This document shows positions 1 through 8,705 of a stretch of 64,000 nucleotides of DNA, piece after piece. The notes beneath the pieces were generated by a model. That model ran no database searches and was not told the origin of the DNA. It saw only the letters and a program-made list of their open reading frames with translations. The DNA is from Leclercia adecarboxylata (GTDB taxonomy: Bacteria > Pseudomonadota > Gammaproteobacteria > Enterobacterales > Enterobacteriaceae): positions 1,116,001-1,180,000 of the forward strand of contig NZ_CP040889.1 in assembly GCF_006171285.1 (NCBI RefSeq), read 5' to 3'. The stretch's first letter is position 1. Each line of letters opens with the position of its first letter. Both the position numbers and the translations under genes were made by a program.

Positions 1-1124
1 AGCCCTTTGCGGACATCGCGTTTCACCATCTCATGCACCAGCGAGACCAGAATGCGGCAGCCCGAGGCACCGATAGGGTGGCCCAGCGCAATGGCGCCGC
101 CGTTGACGTTGACCCGGCGTTCATCCCACTCCAGCATTTTACCCACCGACAGCGCCTGAGCCGCAAAGGCTTCATTCACTTCGATCAGATCAACGTCCGC
201 CAGCTGCCAGCCCGCCCGCTCCAGACAGCGGCGCGTGGCGTGTACCGGGGCGATCCCCATTAAGGCAGGATCGACGCCGACGCTGGCAAAGGCTTTGATC
301 CGCGCCAGCACCGGCAGATTCAGCGATTCCGCTTTGCTCTCGCTCATCATCATTACCGCTGCGGCCCCGTCATTAATAGAGGAGGCGTTTCCGGCGGTAA
401 CCGAACCGGTAAGCTCAAAGGCAGGATTGAGCAGCGCCAGCCCTTCTGCGCTGGCGTCGGTGCGCGGCTGCTCGTCGGTATCCACCAGCAGATTCTCCCC
501 GCCGGGCTTCTGGGCGACAACCGGCACAATCTCGTCCCGGAAGCGGCCTGCGTCGATAGCGGCCCGGGCCTTATGCTGGGAGCTCAGCGCGTAGGCATCC
601 TGCAATTCGCGGGTGATGCCATATTCACGCGCCAGGTTTTCTGCGGTGACGCCCATATGGTAGTCGTTGAACGCGTCCCACAGGCCGTCATGCACCAGGC
701 TGTCGATGAGCTGGCTATTGCCCAGCTGCGCCCCGGTGCGGCTGTCGGTCAGCACGTGCGGCGCGCGGCTCATGTTCTCCTGGCCGCCAGCGATCACCAC
801 ATCGGCTTCGCCGCACTGGATCGCCTGGGTCGCCAGATGCAGCGCCTTTAAGCCGGAGCCGCACACGTCGTTGATGGTAATGGCAGAGACGGTGTTGGGT
901 AATCCTCCCTTTAGCGCGGCCTGGCGGGCAGGGTTTTGCCCGGCGCCGGCGGTCAGCACCTGACCGAGGATCACTTCGTCGATCTCGTGTGCCTCAATGC
1001 CGCTGCGCTCCACCAGCGCGCGCACCACCACGCTGCCTAACTCCACTGCCGAATGGCGTGAAAGCGCTCCCTGGAAACAGCCGATTGCGGTACGCAATGC
1101 ACCCACTATCACGACGTCTTTCAT
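1..1124 (-). CDS. yqeF: acetyl-CoA C-acetyltransferase (thiolase), 3' end outside window
   Basis: The reading frame is open from an ATG at 1124, with an AGAGGT ribosome site before it, to the first base of the window, about 374 residues; the last stretch and stop lie outside. It shows the thiolase N-terminus ([15 protein letters not shown]), the acyl-accepting cysteine in [11 protein letters not shown] at about residue 88, the NEAF motif and GHPIGASG. The final CGGG cysteine loop would lie beyond the edge. Thiolases of this type condense or cleave acetyl-CoA/acetoacetyl-CoA in the cytoplasm. The symbol rests on its position near yqeG, as in E. coli; the family call is firm. Confidence 0.88.
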   Translation of the reverse strand, partial: MKDVVIVGALRTAIGCFQGALSRHSAVELGSVVVRALVERSGIEAHEIDEVILGQVLTAGAGQNPARQAALKGGLPNTVSAITINDVCGSGLKALHLATQAIQCGEADVVIAGGQENMSRAPHVLTDSRTGAQLGNSQLIDSLVHDGLWDAFNDYHMGVTAENLAREYGITRELQDAYALSSQHKARAAIDAGRFRDEIVPVVAQKPGGENLLVDTDEQPRTDASAEGLALLNPAFELTGSVTAGNASSINDGAAAVMMMSESKAESLNLPVLARIKAFASVGVDPALMGIAPVHATRRCLERAGWQLADVDLIEVNEAFAAQALSVGKMLEWDERRVNVNGGAIALGHPIGASGCRILVSLVHEMVKRDVRKG

Positions 1125-1260
1125 CTCTACCTCTGTGCAAAATGACACCGCCCATAGTAGAGGGTTGTTATCAACTAATGATGTAATTGTTTAAAAAAAG
1201 TGAGTTTTATCACAAAGAATCCGTGAGCCCGGATTAACGCCCCGTGATGTATTCACGCAA

Positions 1261-1289
1261 TTGATAATTTTCACGGTAATTATTAGATA
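1261..1289 (+). promoter_or_regulatory. possible sigma-70 promoter for the amidohydrolase gene
   Basis: TTGATA and TAGATA are 17 bases apart in an AT-rich gap between two divergent genes, about 70 bases before the amidohydrolase start. The -10 box is weak, so this is only a candidate. Confidence 0.3.
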
Positions 1290-1359
1290 ACTCGTTGGCA
1301 TTACCGACGACGTGACGATAAGTTAGGAATGCAAACACGCGTTAACACTGGAGTAACAA

Positions 1360-2538
1360 ATGTCCGACTGTATCATTCCAGAAATAAAAGAATCAGAAGA
1401 AGAGATCATCGCCATCCGTCGTCATTTACATGCCAACCCCGAATTAAGCCTGGAGGAGTTTAATACCAGCAATCTGGTGGCCCGCCAGCTCGAAGGCTGG
1501 GGCTACAAGGTGACGCGGGAGATCGGCAAAACCGGCGTGGTCGGCACGATCGCCAAAGGCCAGGGGACAAAATCCATCGGCCTGCGCGCCGACATGGATG
1601 CCCTGCCGATCTTCGAAGCCACCGACTTACCCTGGGCCAGCACCGTGCCGGGCAAAATGCACGCCTGCGGTCACGACGGCCACACGGCCATTTTATTAGC
1701 CGCCGCGAAATACATCGCCTCCGACGCCTGCCAGTTTAACGGCACCGTGCACCTTATCTTCCAGCCCGCCGAAGAGGCCATTGGCGGCGCGGATCTGATG
1801 ATCAAAGAAGGGCTGTTCGACCGCTTCCCCTGCGATCGTATTTTTGCCCTGCACAATATGCCTTACCTGCCGACCGGGAAATTTGGCTTCTATGAGGGCA
1901 ACTTTATGGCCTCCGCCGATACCGTCAAAATCACCCTGAAAGGGTACGGCGGGCATGGCGCGCATCCGGAACGCACCGTGGATCCGATTGTGACCGGCGC
2001 GGCCCTGATCATGTCCCTGCAGAGCATTGTGGCGCGTAACGTGCCGCCGGGTGAAACCGCGGTCGTCACCGTTGGCACCTTCCAGTCGGGCATTGCCTCC
2101 AACGTGATCCCGGACAGCGCGGTGATGGAGCTGACGGTACGTTCGATGAAGCCGGAGATCCGCGACCTGCTGATCCGCCGCATTCAGGAGCTCGCCGATT
2201 TCACCGCCCGCAGCTACGGTGCCACCAGCGAAGTGGAGATCTATGACTCCTACCCGGTGCTGGTGAACGATGCGGAACAGACCGCCTTTGCCCGCCAGCT
2301 GGCCGTGGAGTTCTTTGGTGAAGATGCGGTACTCGACAGCGTCTCCCCGTCCAACGGCAGCGAAGATTTTGCCTTTATGCTGCAGCAACGTCCGGGAAGC
2401 TACTTCCTGCTCGGCAACGGCGTGAAAGGGGAAAAAGGCGGCTGCATGGTGCATAACCCCGGCTACGACTTCAATGACGAGATCATCACCACCGGGGCCT
2501 CCTTCTTTGCCCGTCTGGTTGAAAACTATTGCCGTTAA
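1360..2538 (+). CDS. M20 family metallo-amidohydrolase (hippurate/N-acyl amino acid hydrolase type)
   Basis: A 392-residue protein of the M20D peptidase family, which removes acyl or aryl groups from amino acids such as hippurate or IAA-amino acid conjugates. Visible are the metal-binding stretch HACGHDGHTA (about residue 103), the EE pair in FQPAEEAIGG, ALHNMP, the lid-domain GGHGAHPE and the late NGSEDFAF. There is no signal peptide, so it is cytoplasmic. The start has a GGAG ribosome site. It is followed after 15 bases by a periplasmic amino-acid-type binding protein, so the two are probably one operon for uptake and hydrolysis of an N-acylated amino acid. The substrate cannot be told from sequence. 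Confidence 0.9.
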   Translation: MSDCIIPEIKESEEEIIAIRRHLHANPELSLEEFNTSNLVARQLEGWGYKVTREIGKTGVVGTIAKGQGTKSIGLRADMDALPIFEATDLPWASTVPGKMHACGHDGHTAILLAAAKYIASDACQFNGTVHLIFQPAEEAIGGADLMIKEGLFDRFPCDRIFALHNMPYLPTGKFGFYEGNFMASADTVKITLKGYGGHGAHPERTVDPIVTGAALIMSLQSIVARNVPPGETAVVTVGTFQSGIASNVIPDSAVMELTVRSMKPEIRDLLIRRIQELADFTARSYGATSEVEIYDSYPVLVNDAEQTAFARQLAVEFFGEDAVLDSVSPSNGSEDFAFMLQQRPGSYFLLGNGVKGEKGGCMVHNPGYDFNDEIITTGASFFARLVENYCR

Positions 2539-2553
2539 AACAGGGACAGAATA

Positions 2554-3330
2554 ATGAAAAAATACCTTTTACCGCTGGTGGCACTGCTGGCTGCCTCATC
2601 CGCCTTCGCGGCAGAGACTAAAGAGCTGCGTTTTGGCGTGGATCCGACCTTTGCCCCGTTTGAGTCCAAGAACCCGCAGGGCGAGGTGGTCGGGTTCGAT
2701 ATCGATCTGGGCAATGCCATCTGCCAACAGCTGCAGGCGAAATGCGTCTGGGTTGAAAGCAATTTCGACGGCATCATTCCGTCCCTGAAGGCGCGTAAGT
2801 TTGATGCCATCCTTTCGGGGATGTACATCACCGACAAACGTAAAGAGCAGATTGCCTTTAGCGACAAGATCTACAGCGGCCCGGCCTTCCTGGTGGCACG
2901 CAAAAACACGCTTCCCGGCAACAGCGTGGATCAGCTGAAAGGGAAAACCATCGGCGTGGAGCAGGGTTCCGCTCAGGAGACCTATGCCAACGAGCAGTGG
3001 CGCGGCAAGGGCGTTAACGTGGTGGCCTATCAGGGCGCGGACCAGGTGATTCGCGACCTGGAATCCGGGCGTATCGATGGGGCGGTGCTCTCAGGGGTGA
3101 TGGCGGATTATAGCTTCCTCAGCCAACCGCAGGGCAAAGAGTTTGCCTTTGTCGGCGGTGCGCTGCAGGACGACGCCCTGTTTGGCGCCGGGGCAGCCAT
3201 CGGCCTGCGTAAAGAGGATGAGCAGCTGCGTAAGGATCTGAACGGCGCTATCGCCGCGATCCTCGCCGACGGTACCTATAAAAAGCTCGCCGCGAAATAC
3301 TTCAGCTTCGATATCTATACCGGCAAATAG
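2554..3330 (+). CDS. periplasmic amino-acid ABC transporter binding protein (ArgT/HisJ type)
   Basis: A 258-residue class 3 solute-binding protein. A signal peptide with cleavage after SSAFA opens the protein, followed by the typical family start (LRFGVDPTFAPFE) and GFDIDLGNAIC; two cysteines in the first lobe (NAICQQLQAKCVW) match the disulphide seen in lysine/arginine/ornithine and histidine binding proteins. It lies 15 bases after the amidohydrolase. No permease or ATPase gene is adjacent, so it must share a transporter encoded elsewhere, as ArgT shares HisQMP. The ligand is inferred to be a basic or N-acylated amino acid, with low certainty. Confidence 0.88.
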   Translation: MKKYLLPLVALLAASSAFAAETKELRFGVDPTFAPFESKNPQGEVVGFDIDLGNAICQQLQAKCVWVESNFDGIIPSLKARKFDAILSGMYITDKRKEQIAFSDKIYSGPAFLVARKNTLPGNSVDQLKGKTIGVEQGSAQETYANEQWRGKGVNVVAYQGADQVIRDLESGRIDGAVLSGVMADYSFLSQPQGKEFAFVGGALQDDALFGAGAAIGLRKEDEQLRKDLNGAIAAILADGTYKKLAAKYFSFDIYTGK

Positions 3331-3337
3331 CGTTGTT

Positions 3338-3362
3338 CCGCCCTTCACTGGCTGAAGGGCGG
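3338..3362. terminator. hairpin between convergent genes
   Basis: A perfect 10-bp stem (CCGCCCTTCA / TGAAGGGCGG) with a 5-base loop follows the binding-protein stop. It overlaps the last codons of the converging cupin gene. No strong T-run follows on either strand, so it may be a weak terminator. Confidence 0.45.
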
Positions 3363-3872
3363 TGATTTCCAGAACTGCGTTAAGGGAGGCGAGTCGCCGT
3401 TTAACGGGTCCCGCTCAGGAAACGGCAGCGCAACGATGCGCGCCAGTATCGCTGGGGTCGCCGCCTGCTTGCACAGATCGAACTCCATGCCCGGCGGATA
3501 CGCCCCTACCACCAGAAAATCAAGGGTGGCTGATAAGCGGCAATGTCCGGTTCCCGCAGGCAGTAACAGTGCATCCCCCGCTTCCACCTCCATCTCTTCC
3601 CCGCCAGGCCCGCCAATGACCAGCCGCGCCGATCCCCGGGCAATGCCGAGCACTTCATGTGCGGTGGAATGGTAATGGTGATAATCGAAGATCCCATCGC
3701 GCCACTGGGGCGGCCAGCCGTTGTCGGCGAACCGTTGTTCAAACTGGCTGGCAATATCGCCATCCGTTATCACCCCTTTATAGATAAGCACCGGCAGATG
3801 GGGATTATTCGGCACCCAGTCTTTCGCTGAGAGCATCAGCACCCGGGGCGTAATGGTATCTTTAGCGGTCAT
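3345..3872 (-). CDS. cupin domain protein (YjlB type)
   Basis: A 175-residue single-domain cupin. The metal-site region reads YHHYHSTAHEVLG (residues about 64-76), the second cupin motif is around EAGDALLLPAGTGHCRL. Proteins of this kind are small cytoplasmic beta-barrels, usually of unknown enzymatic role. It is convergent with the binding-protein gene, and its 3' end lies within the shared hairpin. It runs in the same direction as the LysR gene upstream (72-base gap). No function is claimed beyond the fold. Confidence 0.8.
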   Translation of the reverse strand: MTAKDTITPRVLMLSAKDWVPNNPHLPVLIYKGVITDGDIASQFEQRFADNGWPPQWRDGIFDYHHYHSTAHEVLGIARGSARLVIGGPGGEEMEVEAGDALLLPAGTGHCRLSATLDFLVVGAYPPGMEFDLCKQAATPAILARIVALPFPERDPLNGDSPPLTQFWKSPPFSQ

Positions 3873-3944
3873 GGGTTTTCTCAGTCAGTGATGAAACTCA
3901 GTTAAGTGTAGTGCGTTTTTATTTCACTACCGCTACAGCCTTCA

Positions 3945-4820
3945 TCACAGCGGATCCGCTGTTTGCTGCAGATAATGGCGCAGCCAGTTGCCTGCCGTTC
4001 CCGGTGGGGAGCGTTTATTCCACAGCAGATCGATCGCCACCGAGCGCGGCCAGCCCGGCACGTTGAGCTGCACCAGCGCTTTTGCCGGGGCGAACTCCTC
4101 CACCAGCGCACAGGGCAGCGCGCACCAGCCGAAGCCCTGCACCGCCATGCTGAGCAGCATCAGATAGTTGGGCGCCGACCAGACCGGCCCCTGCGCCAGC
4201 ACCGGTTCCCGCTCCAGATAGGTGTTCAGGCGCAGCTCCCGCCAGCCGTGCAGCTCATCGGCTTCAAGGCGCTGTTGCCCGGCCAGCGGATGGCTGGCCG
4301 AGGTGTAGATCGCCATATGGGTCTGCATCGGCAGGCGAACGGCGGCGATGTCGGTGGGATAGCTCTCCCGCGCCTCGGTAAGGCCGATTTGCGCCCGCTC
4401 TTTTTGCAGCAGGTCGATGACGTCTTCCTCTTCGCCAATCAGACATTCGAATTCGGTATGGGGGAAACGCTCATCAAAACGAAACAGCATATCCTCCAGC
4501 ACGTCCGGGTGCAGGGTATCGGAGAGGACAAAGGTCAGCCGCGCTTCGGTCTCTTCGCTGAGGGAGACCGCCAGTTCATCCAGCCGGGCGCTGGCGGCCA
4601 GAATCGACTGAACATAGCCCAGCACCTGTTTCCCTTGGGCGGTAAGCACCGGCTGGCGGGCGCTGCGATCGAACAGGGCGAAGCCCAGATCGTCTTCCAG
4701 ATGGGCGATGGCGGTACTGATGGTGGACTGGCTTTTACGCAGGCGGCGGGCTGCGGCGGAGAACGAGCCCGCCGCCACCGTCTCGACAAACGCGGTTAAG
4801 GCTTCAGGTGAGTAGCGCAT
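3945..4820 (-). CDS. LysR-family transcriptional regulator
   Basis: A 291-residue LysR protein: the winged HTH covers about residues 1-60 (ALTAFVETVAAGSFSAAARRL, then SQSTISTAIAHLEDDLG) and the co-inducer domain follows. It is transcribed away from the PACE efflux gene, with 105 bases between the starts, the usual layout for a LysR protein controlling its divergent neighbour. In Acinetobacter the PACE pump AceI is controlled by the LysR protein AceR, a precedent for this pairing. The inducer is unknown. Confidence 0.9.
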   Translation of the reverse strand: MRYSPEALTAFVETVAAGSFSAAARRLRKSQSTISTAIAHLEDDLGFALFDRSARQPVLTAQGKQVLGYVQSILAASARLDELAVSLSEETEARLTFVLSDTLHPDVLEDMLFRFDERFPHTEFECLIGEEEDVIDLLQKERAQIGLTEARESYPTDIAAVRLPMQTHMAIYTSASHPLAGQQRLEADELHGWRELRLNTYLEREPVLAQGPVWSAPNYLMLLSMAVQGFGWCALPCALVEEFAPAKALVQLNVPGWPRSVAIDLLWNKRSPPGTAGNWLRHYLQQTADPL

Positions 4821-4831
4821 GATGTATCTAC

Positions 4832-4876
4832 TTTATCGATGGGATCTAACTTTTATATATCAGTTTAAACGATAAA
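4832..4876. promoter_or_regulatory. candidate LysR operator between the divergent LysR and PACE genes
   Basis: Inverted 7-mers TTTATCG (4832-4838) and CGATAAA (4870-4876), with centres 38 bp apart, lie in the AT-rich divergent promoter region. LysR tetramers often bind two sites at such spacing. Confidence 0.4.
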
Positions 4877-4925
4877 AATAGCCGCATTATTTGCCCATCC
4901 TGGCTTATTTTTGAGGTAAGACGTT

Positions 4926-5387
4926 ATGCAGCACAACGATGTTAAACGCAGAAAACTGCCGGAACGCATTTTCCACGCCGTCTGTTTTGAAGGTATCGCC
5001 ACGGCCATTCTCGCTCCGACCACCGCATGGCTGATGCAGCGCCCGGTGCTCGAAATGGGTGGGTTAACCATTATCCTCGCCACCACGGCGATGATCTGGA
5101 ACATCATCTTTAACGCTGTGTTTGACAAGCTTTGGCCGCGACATGAGGTGCCCCGCACCGCGAAAGTCCGCGCCCTGCACGCGCTTGGCTTTGAAGTCGG
5201 GTTCATCTTTATCGGCGTCGGCATTGTGTCGCTGGTGCTGGGCGTGAGCCTGCTGCAGGCCTTCACCCTGGAAATTGGCTTCTTCATCTTCTTCCTGCCG
5301 TACACCATGGTCTATAACTGGGCGTACGACACACTGCGGGATCGCATTATGAAGCGACGCCAGCAGCGCCAGGCTGCCACGTACTAA
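4926..5387 (+). CDS. PACE family multidrug/biocide efflux transporter
   Basis: A 153-residue membrane protein with four predicted helices made of two tandem bacterial-transmembrane-pair repeats, the signature of the proteobacterial antimicrobial compound efflux (PACE) family typified by AceI (chlorhexidine export). Family features visible are RIFHAVCFEGIAT with the helix-1 glutamate, MIWNIIFN, and the second-repeat RALHALGFEVGF and YNWAYD. The start has a GAGGT ribosome site. The substrate is inferred to be biocides or short-chain diamines from the family. Confidence 0.9.
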   Translation: MQHNDVKRRKLPERIFHAVCFEGIATAILAPTTAWLMQRPVLEMGGLTIILATTAMIWNIIFNAVFDKLWPRHEVPRTAKVRALHALGFEVGFIFIGVGIVSLVLGVSLLQAFTLEIGFFIFFLPYTMVYNWAYDTLRDRIMKRRQQRQAATY

Positions 5388-5394
5388 TCCCTCC

Positions 5395-5415
5395 GGCCGG
5401 AAATGCTTTCCGGCC
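5395..5415 (+). terminator. hairpin after the PACE gene
   Basis: A perfect 9-bp stem (GGCCGGAAA / TTTCCGGCC) with a 3-base loop lies eight bases after the PACE stop. No T-run follows, so termination is only suggested. Confidence 0.4.
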
Positions 5416-5505
5416 AGCTTCCCGTAGCGTCAACTGCGACCCCAACCCATCATTATGGTAAAATAGTCTCCTTTTTGTTGGTTTTATAGTTGATACGTTT
5501 CTCTC

Positions 5506-6735
5506 ATGTCGAAAATCTGGTCTAAAGAAGAGACCCTCTGGAGCTTTGCCCTGTACGGCACGGCCGTGGGCGCAGGAACCCTGTTTCTGCCCATCCAGCT
5601 AGGGTCTGCGGGCGCTGTCGTCCTGTTTATCACCGCCCTTGTGGCATATCCATTCACCTACTGGCCCCACAAAGCGTTATGCCAGTTCATCCTGAGCGCA
5701 AAAACCAAAGGTAGCGAAGGGATCACCGGCGCGGTCACGCACTACTACGGGAAAAAGATCGGCAATCTGATCACCACGCTCTATTTCATCGCCTTTTTTG
5801 TGGTGGTGCAGATCTATGCCGTGGCCATCACCAACTCCCTGACGGAACAGCTGGCGAAGCATATGACGGTGGACACCACCGTGCGGGTGCTGGTGAGCCT
5901 CGGCGTGGTGCTGGCGCTGAACCTGATCTTTCTGATGGGGCGGCACGTCACCATCCGGGTGATGGGCTTTCTGGTTTTCCCGCTGATCGCTTACTTCCTG
6001 CTGGTGTCGCTCTATCTCACCCACAGCTGGCAGCCGTCGCTGCTCACCAGCCAGATGGCCTTCGATCAACATACGCTCCATCAGGTGTGGATCTCCATTC
6101 CGGTGATGGTGTTTGCCTTCAGCCATACTCCGATTATTTCGACCTTTGCCGTCGATCGACAGGAGAAATATGGCGATGCCGCGATGGGCAAATGCACCCG
6201 CATCATGAAAGTGGCCTACCTGATTATCTGCCTGAGCGTGCTGTTCTTCGTCTTCAGCTGCCTGCTGTCAATCCCACCGTCGTACATCGTCGCCGCCAAA
6301 GAGGAAGGGGTGACCATTCTCTCGGCGCTGTCCATGATGCCCTCCTCCCCCTCCTGGCTTGGGATCTCCGGGATTGTGGTCGCCATTGTCGCCATGTCGA
6401 AGTCGTTTCTCGGGACCTATTTCGGGGTGATTGAGGGGGCGACGGAGATGGTGAAATCATCACTGAATCAGATTGGAGTGAAGAAAAGCCGGGCCTTTAA
6501 CCGGGCCGTGTCGGTAATGGGCGTATCCTTGATCACCTTTGCGGTGTGCTGCATTAATCCCAACGCCATCTCGATGATCTACGCCATCAGCGGGCCGCTT
6601 ATCGCCATGATCTTGTTTATCATGCCGACCCTGTCGACCTTCCTCATTCCGGCCCTGAAGCCATACCGCTCCGTCGGCAATGTGCTGACGCTGATTGTCG
6701 GGGTGTTATGCGTGTCGGTGATGTTTATCGCTTAA
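5506..6735 (+). CDS. yqeG: HAAAP-family amino acid transporter YqeG
   Basis: A 409-residue, eleven-helix inner-membrane transporter of the hydroxy/aromatic amino acid permease family (relatives SdaC, TdcC), the same length as E. coli YqeG. The opening segment ALYGTAVGAGTLFLPIQLG carries the conserved glycine-rich unwound first helix. In E. coli yqeG lies just after yqeF; here the order is kept but about 4 kb of other genes lie between. It probably imports a hydroxy amino acid by H+ symport; the substrate is not shown by the sequence. Confidence 0.88.
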   Translation: MSKIWSKEETLWSFALYGTAVGAGTLFLPIQLGSAGAVVLFITALVAYPFTYWPHKALCQFILSAKTKGSEGITGAVTHYYGKKIGNLITTLYFIAFFVVVQIYAVAITNSLTEQLAKHMTVDTTVRVLVSLGVVLALNLIFLMGRHVTIRVMGFLVFPLIAYFLLVSLYLTHSWQPSLLTSQMAFDQHTLHQVWISIPVMVFAFSHTPIISTFAVDRQEKYGDAAMGKCTRIMKVAYLIICLSVLFFVFSCLLSIPPSYIVAAKEEGVTILSALSMMPSSPSWLGISGIVVAIVAMSKSFLGTYFGVIEGATEMVKSSLNQIGVKKSRAFNRAVSVMGVSLITFAVCCINPNAISMIYAISGPLIAMILFIMPTLSTFLIPALKPYRSVGNVLTLIVGVLCVSVMFIA

Positions 6736-6741
6736 GAAAGA

Positions 6742-6765
6742 GAACCTGCAGCAGGCTGCAGGTTC
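6742..6765. terminator. shared terminator of yqeG and yjdJ
   Basis: A perfect 10-bp stem (GAACCTGCAG / CTGCAGGTTC) with a 4-base loop sits between convergent genes. On the minus strand it is followed by a T-rich stretch, so it should stop yjdIJ transcription best. Confidence 0.6.
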
Positions 6766-6769
6766 AGAA

Positions 6770-7042
6770 TCAGGCGCGGATATCGTCGTATTCGCGGGTG
6801 TTATCAAATTCATGTTTGGCGAACGGGCACAGGGGAATGATTTTGCGGTTTTCAGCGCGCATCTTTTCCACGACCTTCGCCACCAGCTGTTTGCCCACGC
6901 CCTGCCCTTTCAGGCTGGGATCGACATCCGTATGCTCGATAATGCTGAGATGCTCGCCGGTAGGAACAAAAACGATTTCCGCGACCTGATTGCCCTCGGC
7001 ATCGTTCACGTAAAACTTGTTATGGCCTTCCTGAATTTCCAT
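6770..7042 (-). CDS. yjdJ: small GNAT-type N-acetyltransferase YjdJ
   Basis: A 90-residue protein matching the YjdJ family of minimal GNAT folds (COG2388). The acetyl-CoA binding loop is visible as [11 protein letters not shown] (about residues 44-54) and the strand [12 protein letters not shown] precedes it; the C-terminal [10 protein letters not shown] is typical. It follows yjdI by 10 bases in the same direction, as in E. coli, so both are likely one transcript. In E. coli this pair lies elsewhere on the chromosome; here it is next to yqeG. The acetyl acceptor is unknown. Confidence 0.87.
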   Translation of the reverse strand: MEIQEGHNKFYVNDAEGNQVAEIVFVPTGEHLSIIEHTDVDPSLKGQGVGKQLVAKVVEKMRAENRKIIPLCPFAKHEFDNTREYDDIRA

Positions 7043-7052
7043 GGTTTCTCGC

Positions 7053-7283
7053 TTATTTGTGGCGGTATTTGAGTGCGCCGCTTGGGCAGGAGTCGATCAC
7101 ACGCACAACCGTATCCACATCCACTTCATCGGGGATGATCCACGGCTTACGTTTCAGGTTGAAGAGCTTAGCGCTGCCGCGCACGCAGTTTCCCGAGTGC
7201 TGACAGATACCGGTGTTGAAGTAGACGTCAATTTTCTCACCGGTATAGGCCCGGTATCCCGCCTCCAGCAGTTCATTATCCAT
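7053..7283 (-). CDS. yjdI: YjdI, small (4Fe-4S) mono-cluster domain protein
   Basis: A 76-residue protein; the ATG at 7283 gives exactly the length of E. coli YjdI, so the longer frame that opens upstream is not used. Cysteines lie in [15 protein letters not shown] and [13 protein letters not shown], the arrangement of the divergent Fer4_19 mono-cluster family. It is 10 bases upstream of yjdJ. A redox or cofactor role is inferred from the cysteine pattern only. Confidence 0.87.
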   Translation of the reverse strand: MDNELLEAGYRAYTGEKIDVYFNTGICQHSGNCVRGSAKLFNLKRKPWIIPDEVDVDTVVRVIDSCPSGALKYRHK

Positions 7284-7422
7284 GACATTGCCTCTGTAGT
7301 TATTATGGGGTCCGGGAACAAGCATAGCGCGATATTATCATTCAACCTACTGAGACAACGCTAATTTTAAAACCTTATGACCGGAGCTCATGATGTGAAC
7401 TCGACTGGCAAGCATTCGTAAT

Positions 7423-7441
7423 ATTTAAAAATAAACAACAT
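7423..7441 (+). repeat. left copy of a perfect 19-bp inverted repeat
   Basis: ATTTAAAAATAAACAACAT here is the exact reverse complement of 9501-9519. It lies 65 bases upstream of the lipoprotein gene. Between the copies are the lipoprotein, the OmpA-like protein and the regulator. Confidence 0.75.
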
Positions 7442-7506
7442 TACTCTGCAATCTGCCTATCCAGACGGGATAATTAACGCTGTTTTTCAGCAATACAGGT
7501 CAGATA

Positions 7507-7905
7507 ATGAGAACCATACCATCATTTATACTGTTATTCAGTATGATTTCAGTCAGCGGTTGTAGCACGCCAAAACCAGACAAAGTAGAGCAGATTAATC
7601 GAATGCACATTCCTTTAGTGCTTCCTGGTGCAAAAACGCAACCTGTCCCGACATCACATATCGCCTCGCTGTACAATACCAATAAACAGGATATTGCTAC
7701 GCTTACCGATACGATAAAAAAACAATATTTACAGGATGTAAAACAGAAAGAGATATTCGAAATGGATAGCGATGTGCAGCCAGTCTACACATCCCTTTCC
7801 AGATTAGAAGCATTAGCCATGATGAATCAGCAATACCTTAAAGAAAATAATGAAACAGGGTTGGAGCAGATTCAGATCGTGCTAAAACCGGTTCTGGCAG
7901 GCTAA
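7507..7905 (+). CDS. small outer-membrane-type lipoprotein, function unknown
   Basis: A 132-residue protein with a lipoprotein signal peptide: a hydrophobic run and the lipobox V-S-G-C with the lipidated cysteine at residue 19; residue +2 is Ser, compatible with the outer membrane. The mature part is polar and looks helical (DTIKKQYLQDVKQKEIFEMD). I do not recognise the family. It is the first of three accessory genes inside a 19-bp inverted repeat and is lower in GC than the backbone. The 223-base gap before it holds no other gene. Confidence 0.75.
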   Translation: MRTIPSFILLFSMISVSGCSTPKPDKVEQINRMHIPLVLPGAKTQPVPTSHIASLYNTNKQDIATLTDTIKKQYLQDVKQKEIFEMDSDVQPVYTSLSRLEALAMMNQQYLKENNETGLEQIQIVLKPVLAG

Positions 7906-7913
7906 TCCCCAAT

Positions 7914-7945
7914 ATAAAAAAACCCGGCAGGTAAGTGCCGGGCTT
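7914..7945 (-). terminator. intrinsic terminator of the OmpA-like gene
   Basis: Stem CCCGGCA / TGCCGGG (7923-7942) with a 6-base loop is followed on the minus strand by a run of seven Ts. It may also slow read-through from the converging lipoprotein gene. Confidence 0.75.
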
Positions 7946-7972
7946 GTACGCAGAGTCATGGCTAGAGGTGCG

Positions 7973-8590
7973 TCAATCGTTCTGGCCAAAACGATAACTC
8001 AGCCCGGCCGTAACCGTACTAACGTCAGCGCTTACCCCAATCTGATTGGCATTACCTACGTTGCTTACCCATTGATATTCAAGGCGTCCTGCCCAGTTTT
8101 TGTTGAAGGCATACTCGGTGCCCACAGCAGCCAGCGGACGAACACCGGTTTCAAAGCGATTATGACCGCTTACATCAGATTCCGCCCGGTATCCCATTGC
8201 CCCGGCCCGGCCATACAGGTCCCACTCTGGCGTGATGGCATAGCTCGCTTTCAGGGACATCTGGATCCCCTGACTTTTCAGTGTGGCTCCGGCGCCGCTG
8301 TGATGACCTTTAATCTGCATGTTACCTAAATAGTCGTAGCCACCTTCGACAGCCAGCCACGAGTTAATCTGGTAACCGGTGTAAATTCCACCACCTACGT
8401 TGTCATGGTCTACGTCAAAATGGTTTGAGCCACTATTATTATCCAGCGCTTTGCTACCTGTACTGGCATCGAAATAGTGTGACCAACCGAACTTTCCACC
8501 ACTGTACCAGGTTCCGGCATCGCCCGCGGCAAACGCTGCGGTAGTCGTGAAAGCACTTACGATAATTAAAGCAACAACGGTCTTTTTCAT
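7973..8590 (-). CDS. OmpA-like outer membrane beta-barrel protein
   Basis: A 205-residue protein with a clear signal peptide (MKKTVVALIIVSAFTTTAAFA) and alternating strands like the eight-stranded OmpA barrel domain: GTWYSGGKFGWSHY, GIYTGYQINSWLAVEGGYDY, GTEYAFNKNWAGRLEYQW and a final AGLSYRF strand. It lacks the periplasmic OmpA C-domain. It is flanked by the lipoprotein gene (convergent) and the regulator (same direction, 115 bases upstream), which may control it. The role is unknown; adhesion or stress resistance are possible for this fold. Confidence 0.85.
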   Translation of the reverse strand: MKKTVVALIIVSAFTTTAAFAAGDAGTWYSGGKFGWSHYFDASTGSKALDNNSGSNHFDVDHDNVGGGIYTGYQINSWLAVEGGYDYLGNMQIKGHHSGAGATLKSQGIQMSLKASYAITPEWDLYGRAGAMGYRAESDVSGHNRFETGVRPLAAVGTEYAFNKNWAGRLEYQWVSNVGNANQIGVSADVSTVTAGLSYRFGQND

Positions 8591-8680
8591 AACAATCTCG
8601 TTTAAACTTACTGGAGGTAAATTTCGTTATTTAGTTCAGTAGGCAAACGATATACAAAAACCGCTGTCAGGTTAATTATC

Positions 8681-8699
8681 ATTCTGTTTAAAATTAAAT
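8681..8699 (-). promoter_or_regulatory. degenerate third copy of the 19-bp repeat motif upstream of the OmpA-like gene
   Basis: Read on the minus strand, this segment (ATTTAATTTTAAACAGAAT) resembles the 19-bp repeat at 7423 and 9501 in most positions and lies about 90 bases before the OmpA-like start. The likeness is partly due to AT-richness. Confidence 0.3.
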
Positions 8700-8705
8700 T
8701 TTCAA

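Noticed and set aside
235..963. Several plus-strand open frames within the first kilobase
   Set aside because: They are opposite-strand shadows of the partial thiolase gene, which runs off the window edge.
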